DNA from: UBA5951 sp009936885
Lineage (GTDB): Bacteria > Pseudomonadota > Alphaproteobacteria > Puniceispirillales > Puniceispirillaceae
Assembly: GCA_937996625.1 (NCBI GenBank)
Contig: CALKVA010000001.1
Coordinates: 86,083-150,082 of the forward strand
DNA: 64,000 bases
Direction: 5' to 3'
Made by a program: the position numbers and the translations under genes. The notes below the pieces were generated by a model. The model saw nothing but the letters and a program-made list of their open reading frames with translations. It was not told where the DNA came from and searched no databases. Below are positions 54,180 through 62,013 of the stretch, in pieces; position 1 is the first letter of the stretch, and the number at the start of each line of letters is the position of its first letter.

Positions 54180-54518
54180 TTAAAATGACATCTTTAAAAG
54201 AGCCGCAATTATAATTACTTGCGGAACTGTGATAGAAGCCAGGAATAACTCAATTTTCCAGCTTTTAGTTGTGTCTTTTAAAATTGCGATTTCAGTATAA
54301 TCAGTCGCAACACCAGACATTAAAAAAACAAATCCATTTTCAGGTGCATGCGCAGGATTTTATATATCTGTGGCAAGTGGTGTTGAGCCTTCTGAACATA
54401 CTTCGATTATGATTGCCACGATGATGGTTATAGCCAAACCAGTAAAGGTAGGCCGAAGATATAGACTAAAGATAAAAGATGTATATGATAGTCGCCCGTT
54501 CTTTAATTTTTCTTTTAT
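54180..54518 (-). pseudogene. Remnant of an ArsP/UPF0718-type permease
   Basis: On the minus strand this stretch reads as the C-terminal ~110 residues of a permease. It contains YLRPTFTGLA, then a hydrophobic helix, EVCSEGSTPLATDI, an in-frame TAA (54360-54362) where the family has a residue after ADI, then NPAHAPENGF, FLMSGVATDYTEI and ITVPQVIIIAALL. The EVCSEG and GVATDYTEI blocks are recognisable from the PF03773 permease family. No start codon or N-terminal two thirds is present: an in-frame stop at 54519-54521 closes the frame upstream. It is a truncated, nonsense-mutated gene immediately beside tRNA-Leu. The remaining bases to 54646 hold nothing I can identify. Confidence 0.75.
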
Positions 54519-54670
54519 TTAATTCTCGAAAGCCATTTTTGAGTCCCCCTTTTCAATTCTGTAAATATTGAAGAGTGTGGTTCAGATAACTATATCTAGA
54601 AAATTTACTTGTGTTTTTGCATGAGGCTATCTAACACCACACCAGAATGGCCGTTTCAGGAGAGCTAAAA

Positions 54671-55264
54671 ATGTTAAAATGGGTGCCTTATAGCTCCAAA
54701 CTGCACGCTATTTCCTCATTTATTCAACGTAAAGCTGGTAGTCAGAAAGCGCGCTGGGGACTATATTTTTATTCTGCATTAGAATCCATTATAATTCCCG
54801 TGCCAACAGACCCCTTGCTAGCTGCATGCGTTTATGCTGCTCCAAAACGATGGTGGAAACTTGCAATCTGGACAGGAATCTATTCTGTTATAGGCGGATT
54901 AATAGGCTGGGGATTAGGCTGGTTTATGGGTGATCTTATCAGTTTTATGTTGCAAAATGACACTATTCCGTTTTTATCGGCCAAAAAATTTGAGTCTGTC
55001 TCCAACGGATTTTCAGAACATGGCTTACTTATTATAGTGTTGGGGGCTTTTACACCGCTTCCTTTTAAGCTCGTAACTATCACAGCGGGATTGTTTCAAT
55101 TTGGCGTTTTACCCTTCATTATCGCAGCATTATTCGGCAGAACTGTCCGGTTCTTGTTAGTAGCTGGATTAGTAAAATATCACCAAAATCCAAAAATTTT
55201 AATTTTGATAAGCTCTATTATTGGAATTGTAATTACTGTGAGTTATATCATTTTAGGACATTAA
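54671..55264 (+). CDS. YqaA/DedA-like (VTT domain) membrane protein
   Basis: This 197-residue integral membrane protein has four to five helices. The segment FYSALESIIIPVPTDPLLAACVYAAP, followed by a GWGLGWFMGD glycine-rich helix and FTPLPFKLVTITAG, is typical of the YqaA branch of SNARE-associated (VTT) proteins, which are related to DedA lipid scramblases. The ATG at 54671 has AGGAGA eight bases upstream and is preferred over the ATG at 54647. It is followed by dsbB and coq7 on the same strand, a frequent neighbourhood. Its transported lipid or ion is unknown. Confidence 0.88.
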   Translation: MLKWVPYSSKLHAISSFIQRKAGSQKARWGLYFYSALESIIIPVPTDPLLAACVYAAPKRWWKLAIWTGIYSVIGGLIGWGLGWFMGDLISFMLQNDTIPFLSAKKFESVSNGFSEHGLLIIVLGAFTPLPFKLVTITAGLFQFGVLPFIIAALFGRTVRFLLVAGLVKYHQNPKILILISSIIGIVITVSYIILGH

Positions 55265-55308
55265 CTATGTCGCAACAATAATCATCAATCTAGATTGGGT
55301 ATCCATAA

Positions 55309-55779
55309 TTGCAGATTTCTTATAAACAAGCGTTGATATTGTCTGCTTTGGCCTCTTTTGGCCTTCTGGCAGGGGCATTCTGGTTTGAAATTATCGTCGG
55401 ACTTCCCCCGTGTAATTTATGCATCTGGCAACGCTGGCCACATGCCATCATTATTGCAATTGCTGGTTTTGGCCTTGTTGCTATCAAACAAAATTGGATG
55501 TTATTATTTATAGCGCTGTCTGCGATTAGCACAGCTTTGATTGGGTTATATCATTCTGGGGTAGAACAAGGATGGTGGTCTGGCCCTTCTGGATGCAGCA
55601 ACCAGTTGAACTCTGATACAGACATATCTAGTTTAACAACATCACTATTAGAGATGCCAGTAGTTAAATGTGATGAAATTGCATGGTCGTTAATGGGGAT
55701 ATCAATGGCTGGTTGGAATAGCATTGCAAGCTTTATTATTGGCTTATTTGCTTTTCTCTGTTGGAAGAAATTAACATAA
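55309..55779 (+). CDS. dsbB: Disulfide bond formation protein DsbB
   Basis: DsbB reoxidises periplasmic DsbA using ubiquinone. The 156-residue protein has four helices, the first redox pair PCNLCIWQRWPH, and second-loop cysteines in SGCSNQL and VVKCDEIAW. The start is a TTG at 55309; no ATG exists at a sensible distance upstream of the first helix, and an even shorter start would cut that helix. Its likely partner is the DsbA-like protein at 4764. It is followed 44 bp later by coq7. Confidence 0.92.
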   Translation: MQISYKQALILSALASFGLLAGAFWFEIIVGLPPCNLCIWQRWPHAIIIAIAGFGLVAIKQNWMLLFIALSAISTALIGLYHSGVEQGWWSGPSGCSNQLNSDTDISSLTTSLLEMPVVKCDEIAWSLMGISMAGWNSIASFIIGLFAFLCWKKLT

Positions 55780-55823
55780 ACACATTAACACAAAAAAGTT
55801 CGCACAAACACTAGGATAATATT

Positions 55824-56345
55824 ATGTATAATAAGCAGCAATTGGCAGAGTTTCTAAGAGTAGACCATGCAGGGGAGCGTGCTGCACAAACAATCTATAA
55901 AGGCCAGTTAGCCGTGTTAAAAAACCAACCTGCGGCAGCGGAAATACAGCTTATGATGGAACAAGAGCAAGTCCATCTTGATACCTTCGACACACTCTTA
56001 AATGAATATCAGGTTCGCCCCTCACTGTTAGACCCTGTATGGGGATTTGCTGGCTTTAGCCTTGGTATGGTTAGTGCTGCACTTGGGCCTAAAGCAGCAA
56101 TGGCTTGCACGATTGCTGTTGAGGAAGTAATCGGTGGACATTATCAAAAACAGGTCGATGTACTGGCAGATACGGATGTTGACCCTGAGCTTGTAAACAC
56201 ATTAGCACAATTTCGCGATGAAGAACTTGAGCATAAGGATATTGCGGTCGCTAGCGAAGGTGAAAAAGCGCCTGCATATCAGCTTCTAAAATTCGTGGTA
56301 CAGACAGGATGCAAAGCAGCTATTAAGGTTGCTGAGAAAATCTAA
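55824..56345 (+). CDS. coq7: 2-polyprenyl-3-methyl-6-methoxy-1,4-benzoquinol hydroxylase Coq7
   Basis: Coq7 is the diiron hydroxylase that adds the 6-hydroxyl in ubiquinone synthesis. The 173-residue ferritin-like protein has both iron-binding halves: E18 in DHAGERAA with E48-x2-H51 in EQEQVH, and E100 in AVEEVIGGHY with E134-x2-H137 in RDEELEHKD. It complements ubiA (29577) in the same pathway. The quinone product serves DsbB, encoded just upstream, and the respiratory chain. Confidence 0.95.
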   Translation: MYNKQQLAEFLRVDHAGERAAQTIYKGQLAVLKNQPAAAEIQLMMEQEQVHLDTFDTLLNEYQVRPSLLDPVWGFAGFSLGMVSAALGPKAAMACTIAVEEVIGGHYQKQVDVLADTDVDPELVNTLAQFRDEELEHKDIAVASEGEKAPAYQLLKFVVQTGCKAAIKVAEKI

Positions 56346-56388
56346 GAACTTAAAAAAGAAAAAATTCACAATACTGGATACGCAAACC

Positions 56389-56988
56389 CTAATGAGTTGG
56401 GCTATCCAATTCTAATTCAACATCCCAGTAAAGATAATCTCTCCAAGTATGATGCAAATGGTTTGGGGGAAACTTCCTTCCATTTTCCTGTAGTTGATAG
56501 GTGTTTGGTCTAATGGGAGGTTTGATAGGGCTGACACCTCCTTTGCTAGGCATTTTGTTGGCTTTCTGCAAATTACATCTGGTGCAGGAAGCTACAACAT
56601 TTTCCCAATTTGTTCTGCCGCCTCTAGAACGCGGAATCACATGGTCAAATGTTAATTCGTTCGCTACAAAAGGTTTGCTGCAATACTGACAACAAAACTC
56701 ATCACGTAGAAAGACATTAAAGCGTGTGAATGCTGGATTACGAGACTGATGAACATATTCCTTTAATGCGATTACGGATGGAAGCTCAATCTGAAAACTT
56801 GGAGAAGATACGACACGTTCATATTTCTGGACTATATCAACCCGCTCAAGAAAAACAGCCTTTACAACATCTTGCCATCCCCATAACGAGAGAGGATAGT
56901 AACTCAACGGTCGATAATCCGCATTTAACACTAATGCTGGGGGAAGTTCACCAGCAGTGGAAAACACCTTTGGCGTAATAGCATTCAT
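56389..56988 (-). CDS. HNH endonuclease family protein
   Basis: This 199-residue protein has an HNH domain with paired zinc cysteines (CCQYCSKPF and CTRCNLQK) framing the catalytic segment FDHVIPRSRGGRTNWENVV. A conserved N-terminal region (PALVLNADYRPLSYYPLS) marks a widespread bacterial branch whose role is not established; nothing nearby suggests restriction or phage functions. ATG 56988 is preferred; a TTG at 57009 would add seven residues. It is convergent with coq7. Confidence 0.9.
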   Translation of the reverse strand: MNAITPKVFSTAGELPPALVLNADYRPLSYYPLSLWGWQDVVKAVFLERVDIVQKYERVVSSPSFQIELPSVIALKEYVHQSRNPAFTRFNVFLRDEFCCQYCSKPFVANELTFDHVIPRSRGGRTNWENVVASCTRCNLQKANKMPSKGGVSPIKPPIRPNTYQLQENGRKFPPNHLHHTWRDYLYWDVELELDSPTH

Positions 56989-57123
56989 TTTAGAGTTTCT
57001 TCCCTTCAATAATCACATATTTAGTATTAATATAATTGAATCATAACAATATGTGGGTGTCTAGCCAAAATAAATGACGATCTTGTGACTATTCTTAAAA
57101 AAAGTCACTTCTCTTGTCATCTT

Positions 57124-57771
57124 TTAACTTAGATGACTATCGATAAAGTGCCTTGCAGAATCAAGACCTGTCTCACTTATTGAGTGGCCAATGCCCTTTT
57201 CAAGAACCACTTCTACATCATATCCTTTCTCTTCAAGATGAGACTGTGCATCTATTAATGCAGTTGCTGGAACCACGTCATCCAAGTCCCCATGTATCAG
57301 CAATATTGGTGGGCTCGATACGGTCGCTTCGGCCAGTCTTTGTTCTGTTAGGAGCGCGCCTGAAAAGCTTATCAGTCCAGCTAATTGATATGCTGGACCA
57401 GCCGCCAGCGTCATCATTCCCCCTTGCGAGAAGCCCCCTAATATAATTTGAGATGCCGGCAGCGAGAATTCGTCAAAGACACTGTTAAGTAGCTCATCCA
57501 AATCATCCATAGCCATTATAGCGCCATTTTCACCTTTTTGAATATCAAACCATTCTCTCCCATAAGGTGACGCTGCACACGGATATGGAGCGTTTGGCGC
57601 ATAAAATGCGCATCCTTGTTTAACTTGTCCTAAAATAGGCGCAAGACCAAACATATCGGCGGCGTCCGCTCCCCAGCCATGAAGCAGAATTATGAGTGAT
57701 GTTACCTCATCTGCCTTGATCGGCGGTTGATAGATACCCTCAAATTTGCCAATTTTTTTTATTTCTGCCAT
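57124..57771 (-). CDS. Alpha/beta hydrolase, phospholipase/carboxylesterase family
   Basis: This 215-residue single-domain hydrolase resembles the YpfH/carboxylesterase-2 family. It has an oxyanion segment LLHGWGADAADM, the nucleophile elbow GGFSQGGMM, an acid in HGDLDDVVP and the catalytic histidine in GIGHSISE. Substrates are probably short-chain esters or lysophospholipids; the natural one is unknown. No signal peptide is seen, so it is cytosolic. It lies divergent from gluQ. Confidence 0.92.
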   Translation of the reverse strand: MAEIKKIGKFEGIYQPPIKADEVTSLIILLHGWGADAADMFGLAPILGQVKQGCAFYAPNAPYPCAASPYGREWFDIQKGENGAIMAMDDLDELLNSVFDEFSLPASQIILGGFSQGGMMTLAAGPAYQLAGLISFSGALLTEQRLAEATVSSPPILLIHGDLDDVVPATALIDAQSHLEEKGYDVEVVLEKGIGHSISETGLDSARHFIDSHLS

Positions 57772-57878
57772 GGATTATTCCTTTTAAATAGTCTCAGAAA
57801 CGAACGTCTGGCGCATTTTTTAAAAACGCCCTGGGGATTATTGTTGCATCTTTATGACATCCCGCAAATACTATAATT

Positions 57879-58808
57879 ATGGCTTTTAATCCTAAAACAA
57901 CACATCATGCATTGTCATTGATTGAAGGTATGGCACCTGTCATAACATCTGAATTATATGCTAATATTATAGACAAAAACGGATGGCGCACGAGATTTGC
58001 ACCAAGTCCAACTGGTTTTCTGCATATAGGGCATGCCTATGCTGCCTATGTCGTCTGGCAAATAGCTGGCGAAAACCCTGATAAATTTTTGTTACGTATT
58101 GATGATTTGGATTATACCCGCTGTTCCGATAAATATATCAATCAGCTGAAAAGCGACTTAAGCCGGCTGGACATTAGCTGGACTAGTCAAGAAACATATC
58201 AGTCCAAGCGCTTGAGAAGATATTCACAAGCGCTTCAAACTTTACAGGAAGCAGACCTTATCTATCCGTGTTATTTATCACGAATGGAAATATCTGACTT
58301 CTTGTCACCGCCTAGCATAGAGCAAATATCGCAACCTTGCACACGCGGAGCTCTTTCTTCTAAAGAAATCCTTAAAAGACAACAACGCGGCATAAAACCA
58401 GCCCTAAGACTGGATATGTCCAAGGCTATTCAACATGTTGGAGAAGTAGGTTGGACGCGTCTTGATGGTATTGTTATAAGGGCAGAACCTGCCAAATTTG
58501 GTGATATTATCCTTGGCAGACGGGATATAACAGCCTGTTATCACTTAAGTGTGGTTTTAGATGATGCAGACACAAATATTGAAGTAGTGACAAGAGGGGA
58601 AGATTTGCGCTCAAGCACAGATATACATTGCCTGTTACAAAAACTATTAGGTCTTCCATCGCCTATTTATTTTCACCATCCCGTTATTTTAGGTGAAGAT
58701 GGGAAAAAACTCTCGAAAAGACACAAATCACCATCATTACATAACTTACGAGATACAATTTTAACTCTCAAAAATATACTTAGAAAAGAATTAGTGATTA
58801 ATTTTTAA
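57879..58808 (+). CDS. gluQ: Glutamyl-Q tRNA(Asp) synthetase
   Basis: GluQ-RS attaches glutamate to queuosine in the anticodon of tRNA-Asp. The 309-residue protein is a truncated class I core: RFAPSPTGFLHIGHAYAA at the start, RIDDLD, and the KLSKRHKS loop near the C-terminus, without an anticodon-binding domain. Of the zinc cysteines, C131 (YPCYLSR) and C154 are present, but the second position is L133, so the site looks degenerate. The 38 residues before RFAPSP are longer than usual; an ATG at 57930, preceded by GAAGG, is an alternative start. A TATAAT (57872-57877) abuts the ATG at 57879. Confidence 0.9.
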   Translation: MAFNPKTTHHALSLIEGMAPVITSELYANIIDKNGWRTRFAPSPTGFLHIGHAYAAYVVWQIAGENPDKFLLRIDDLDYTRCSDKYINQLKSDLSRLDISWTSQETYQSKRLRRYSQALQTLQEADLIYPCYLSRMEISDFLSPPSIEQISQPCTRGALSSKEILKRQQRGIKPALRLDMSKAIQHVGEVGWTRLDGIVIRAEPAKFGDIILGRRDITACYHLSVVLDDADTNIEVVTRGEDLRSSTDIHCLLQKLLGLPSPIYFHHPVILGEDGKKLSKRHKSPSLHNLRDTILTLKNILRKELVINF

Positions 58809-58879
58809 GCTTTGGATAAACAATCATCAAACCCAGCTTCTCTACTTGACATGAGAGATTAAAAGTCACATACATTCAT

Positions 58880-58947
58880 CATGTACGATTATTTTCGTAT
58901 GTTTCCTCCCTAAACTCGGTCGTGATTATGTCACGACCCTTTTTTTT
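58880..58947 (+). ncRNA. Candidate small RNA with anti-Shine-Dalgarno stretch
   Basis: A TTGACA (58846-58851) followed after 17 bp by a weak -10 (CATACA) would start transcription near 58880. The predicted ~68-nt RNA has a small stem (TACGA/TCGTA, 58884-58899), a single-stranded TTTCCTCCCTAAACTC, and an 8-bp terminator hairpin with a U-run. CCUCC-bearing sRNAs are known in alphaproteobacteria. The same terminator could simply serve gluQ, so this is a hypothesis. Confidence 0.3.
58918..58947 (+). terminator. Strong rho-independent terminator after gluQ
   Basis: The perfect 8-bp stem GGTCGTGA (58918-58925) / TCACGACC (58931-58938), with a 5-nt loop, is followed by C and eight T residues. It ends plus-strand transcription 110 bp after the gluQ stop, or a separate small transcript starting in between. 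Confidence 0.9.
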
Positions 58948-59010
58948 AACTATATTATTGATAATTAAGAAATTTATTGTTTCCTAAATTGAATTAATAA
59001 CATAGGGAAT

Positions 59011-60195
59011 TTAAGCAGGTTGATTTGTCAATTTTGGCCTGCCAATAATAAGCGCTACTGCAATCAAGAAAATCGGGGCAAATGCTATCATCATCATAAC
59101 CGCCCATCCTAATTCACTATGCGCCATACCAGACAACATCGAAGCCGTAGCAACAACGCTAAAAATGCAAAAATCTGCAATACCTTGGACTCTGCCTCTT
59201 TCCTCTGGGCTTGCGCTGTTTGCGATGACAGAGCTCCCCCCTACATATAAAAAATTCCAGCCAATGCCTAAGAAAATCAAGGCACCTAGATAAATATAAA
59301 AACTAGTTCCACTAAGTGCTATGATGGTTGCGGCAACATAACACGCTAATCCAGCCCATAATAGTTTTCCAACGCCGAATTTGACAATTAGCATACCAGA
59401 AAATAGAGAGGGTGCAAACATAGCTACCACATGCCATTGGATCACACGCGCATTTGCTTCATGCGATAATCTACTCACATCCACAACTTGAAGCGGTGTT
59501 GCGGTCATCAAAAACGTCATAATACAATAGCCAAGAGCGGCAGCAATTAGCCCTGATAAAAAAGATGGCATTTGAAAAAATTTAGCGATCGATCTTCCTT
59601 GTTGTTTTTGTCTCTTAACTGGCGGTATATCTAATCCCCAGATTATAGGAATCGCTATCATCTGAACCAGACCGGTTACAATAAAACAGCCAGCATATAG
59701 GCTATTTGGCAACAGATCTACAGTGCGATAGGCAATTTCAGGCCCAATAATAGCTGAAGCTAATCCTCCTAATAATACGAATGAGACCGCTTTTGCTTTT
59801 TCAGCACCTTCCACTGCATCCGCTGCAGCATATCGATAGAATTGCGCAACTCCTTGACCTAATCCCAGTAAAAATGAAGAAATCACAAGAGGCGCAAAAC
59901 TCTCTGTTAAGATAGATAAAGCTTGACCAAATGCACCGATAGCAACCATTAAAACGCCGATTAGGAAAATCAGCCGCCTGCCAAAATGAGCCATTAGTAA
60001 TGAGGCTGGTATTGTGGCTACCATAACAGCAATGAATTGTATAGAAACTGGCAAAGTTATGAGCCAAGGTGAGGGTGCTAAAAGAGAACCCACCAATGCC
60101 GTATTGGTTAAATTCACATTCATAACCGTCATCATTAAAGCTTGGGAGGCTCCCATCCGCCAAACATTGCCAGAAACACCTGTGAAAATTTTCAT
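59011..60195 (-). CDS. MFS transporter
   Basis: This 394-residue protein has about twelve hydrophobic helices in two halves. The loop 2-3 signature appears as AHFGRRLIFLIGV (about residue 69), and a charged central loop (PPVKRQKQQGRS) separates the halves. The C-terminal half has the repeated PEERGRVQGIADF motif. The type resembles small-molecule efflux or uptake carriers of the major facilitator superfamily; the substrate cannot be told. It ends just before panC on the same strand (3 bp gap), so it may be transcribed with panBC. That position suggests, but does not show, a pantothenate link. Confidence 0.88.
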   Translation of the reverse strand: MKIFTGVSGNVWRMGASQALMMTVMNVNLTNTALVGSLLAPSPWLITLPVSIQFIAVMVATIPASLLMAHFGRRLIFLIGVLMVAIGAFGQALSILTESFAPLVISSFLLGLGQGVAQFYRYAAADAVEGAEKAKAVSFVLLGGLASAIIGPEIAYRTVDLLPNSLYAGCFIVTGLVQMIAIPIIWGLDIPPVKRQKQQGRSIAKFFQMPSFLSGLIAAALGYCIMTFLMTATPLQVVDVSRLSHEANARVIQWHVVAMFAPSLFSGMLIVKFGVGKLLWAGLACYVAATIIALSGTSFYIYLGALIFLGIGWNFLYVGGSSVIANSASPEERGRVQGIADFCIFSVVATASMLSGMAHSELGWAVMMMIAFAPIFLIAVALIIGRPKLTNQPA

Positions 60196-60198
60196 AAA

Positions 60199-61089
60199 TT
60201 AGGTTTCCCTTAACTGGTTATATTCGCTGTTAATAGTACCAGACTGAACGAATGAAACAGCGATATTATCAATTAGCCGAGTTGCGCCAACATATAGGGC
60301 AACAAGCAATCTTGCGTCTTTTTTAAATGTGCTCAAAGGCTCAAGGGTTATGGGATCTCTAAGACTGAAATAATCAATTTTGTTAATACCAACGCGTGCA
60401 AGCTTATTAACTGCATTTTGAATAGCTTTTGAGACCTCAATCCCTGATTGTAGATTCTCAGCTGTAATTTGCATCACTCTGTAAATATTAGCCGCTAATT
60501 TGCGCTCACTATCAGACAGATAACTATTTCGAGATGACATTGCCAACCCGTCAGTTTCCCTAAAAGTCTGACCAGCAATGATCTGAACAGGTAAATCCAA
60601 ATCGCGCGTGAGTTGTTTTATCACCAGTAATTGCTGATAATCCTTTTCACCAAATATGGCTATATCAGGCTGTATCTGATTAAATAGTTTGAGAATTATT
60701 GTAGCCACACCGCCAAAAAAATGTGGTCTAATCTGTCCTTCAAGGGGCTCGGCGACCCCTGTCGGCGCGATAATTGTGGCATGGCTTTCATGATACATCT
60801 GAGTAGGGTTAAAAACCAAATCACAGACCCTCAGTTCTGATAGTTTTTCCAAATCCTTATTTAGAGTACGAGGATAGCTATCAAAATCTTCTGTCTGAGA
60901 AAATTGCTGCGGGTTGACATAAATTGAAGTTACAACTTTATCACAATTCTCGTGTGCAAGAGATATAAGTGACAAATGACCTTCATGTAGACTGCCCATA
61001 GTTGGCACTAGTCCAATTTTATTTCCGTTCCGCTGCCAGCCTGAAATCTGAGTCTTCAAGTCAGCAAGACTATTGACATATTTGGTCAT
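60199..61089 (-). CDS. panC: Pantoate-beta-alanine ligase
   Basis: PanC condenses pantoate and beta-alanine to pantothenate. From ATG 61089 the protein is 296 residues, starting MTKYVNSLADL. Motifs are the HIGH-like PTMGSLHEGHLSLI, YVNPQQF, FGEKDYQQL and SSRNSYLS. Its ATG overlaps the panB TGA (ATGA), indicating coupled translation. The frame is open seven codons further upstream, but that lies inside panB. Confidence 0.96.
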   Translation of the reverse strand: MTKYVNSLADLKTQISGWQRNGNKIGLVPTMGSLHEGHLSLISLAHENCDKVVTSIYVNPQQFSQTEDFDSYPRTLNKDLEKLSELRVCDLVFNPTQMYHESHATIIAPTGVAEPLEGQIRPHFFGGVATIILKLFNQIQPDIAIFGEKDYQQLLVIKQLTRDLDLPVQIIAGQTFRETDGLAMSSRNSYLSDSERKLAANIYRVMQITAENLQSGIEVSKAIQNAVNKLARVGINKIDYFSLRDPITLEPLSTFKKDARLLVALYVGATRLIDNIAVSFVQSGTINSEYNQLRET

Positions 61090-61898
61090 TTTTTTGAAGG
61101 CCAAAAACAATGCGAATCGTCAGGGAACCTCTGTGATATGACATCTTCGGCATAAGCTTGTGCTGCTTCTTGAATGATACTTTGAACATTTGCATATTGT
61201 TTAACAAATTTCGGAGTGAAATCTGCATAAAGTCCGATTAGGTCGTCCGTGACCAGAATCTGACCATGACATGTTGGAGATGCGCCGATTCCAATTAGCG
61301 GTATGGTAGAGCTCTTTGACAGCGCGTGGGCAACAGGTTCAATAATGCCTTCCAACACAATTCCAAATGCGCCTGCATTGGTAACGGCGTCAGCATCTTT
61401 TTGCAATAGCTCTGCCTCGCTGGCATCTTTTCCGGTAATCCGAAATTCAGATGTTTGACTAAATTTTTGCGGAAGCAGCCCGATATGGCCTAATACAGGT
61501 ATTCCGGCAGACGTAATTGCTTTAATCTGAGGCGCAATAGATACGCCTCCTTCCAATTTAACACCGCAAGCCCCGGTTTTTTCAATAACTGTTTTGGATG
61601 ATTGAACTGCAAGCTCGACACTATGCTCATAAGTGCCATGCGGCAAGTCGACAATAACCATTGCCTGACTTGAATGAGACATAACTGCTTTTCCATGTCG
61701 TATCATCATTGCAAGGTCAGCCTCCTGAGTGCCTTGCATTCCATACAAAACCATAGCAACTGAATCTCCCACAAGGAGCATATCACAATAGGGATCAAGA
61801 GCCATCGCCACCGGAGCTGTATAAGCTGTTAAACTCACAATTTTGCGCTTACTTGAAATAGATTGAAAATCAGCTACTGTCAGCCTGCCCTCAGTCAT
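61086..61898 (-). CDS. panB: 3-methyl-2-oxobutanoate hydroxymethyltransferase
   Basis: PanB makes ketopantoate from alpha-ketoisovalerate and methylene-THF. The 270-residue TIM barrel has LTAYTAPVA near the start, the metal-binding LLVGDSVAMVLYG, GACGVKLEGG and GHIGLLPQ, all typical. panD and panE are not in the window. The coding start is preceded by a GGGGAAAG box and, further up, by a 6-codon open frame with its own GGAGG. Confidence 0.96.
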   Translation of the reverse strand: MTEGRLTVADFQSISSKRKIVSLTAYTAPVAMALDPYCDMLLVGDSVAMVLYGMQGTQEADLAMMIRHGKAVMSHSSQAMVIVDLPHGTYEHSVELAVQSSKTVIEKTGACGVKLEGGVSIAPQIKAITSAGIPVLGHIGLLPQKFSQTSEFRITGKDASEAELLQKDADAVTNAGAFGIVLEGIIEPVAHALSKSSTIPLIGIGASPTCHGQILVTDDLIGLYADFTPKFVKQYANVQSIIQEAAQAYAEDVISQRFPDDSHCFWPSKK

Positions 61899-61911
61899 TG
61901 TCTTTCCCCAT
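61891..61911 (-). other. Six-codon upstream open frame overlapping the panB start
   Basis: ATG 61911 is preceded by GGAGG at good spacing and encodes MGKDND before TGA (61891-61893), which falls just past the panB ATG (61898). The better Shine-Dalgarno in the leader thus serves this short frame rather than panB. This could couple panB translation by reinitiation, or may be chance. Confidence 0.35.
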
Positions 61912-62013
61912 TATTTGCCTCCGATACAATACATAAAAACTTGAAAAAAGGTCTAGCAACTTATATCTCACAAAAACATAAAAATTTGATTTTGCCTTCT
62001 ACTAATTGAGTTT

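Noticed and set aside
54180..54518. Selenocysteine or programmed read-through in the permease remnant
   Set aside because: The interrupting codon is TAA, and the frame has neither a start nor the N-terminal two thirds, so decay is the simpler reading.
54059..54646. Integrated element or attachment site at tRNA-Leu
   Set aside because: No integrase, no direct repeat of the tRNA 3' end and no phage genes are visible; the downstream gap is explained by a permease remnant.
56389..56988. HNH protein as a homing or restriction endonuclease
   Set aside because: It stands among conserved housekeeping genes with no methyltransferase, intron or intein features; the N-terminal conserved region marks a chromosomal family.
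58880..58947. 4.5S/SRP RNA or 6S RNA in the gluQ-MFS gap
   Set aside because: The GGAA-tetraloop core of SRP RNA and the long bulged duplex of 6S RNA are absent.
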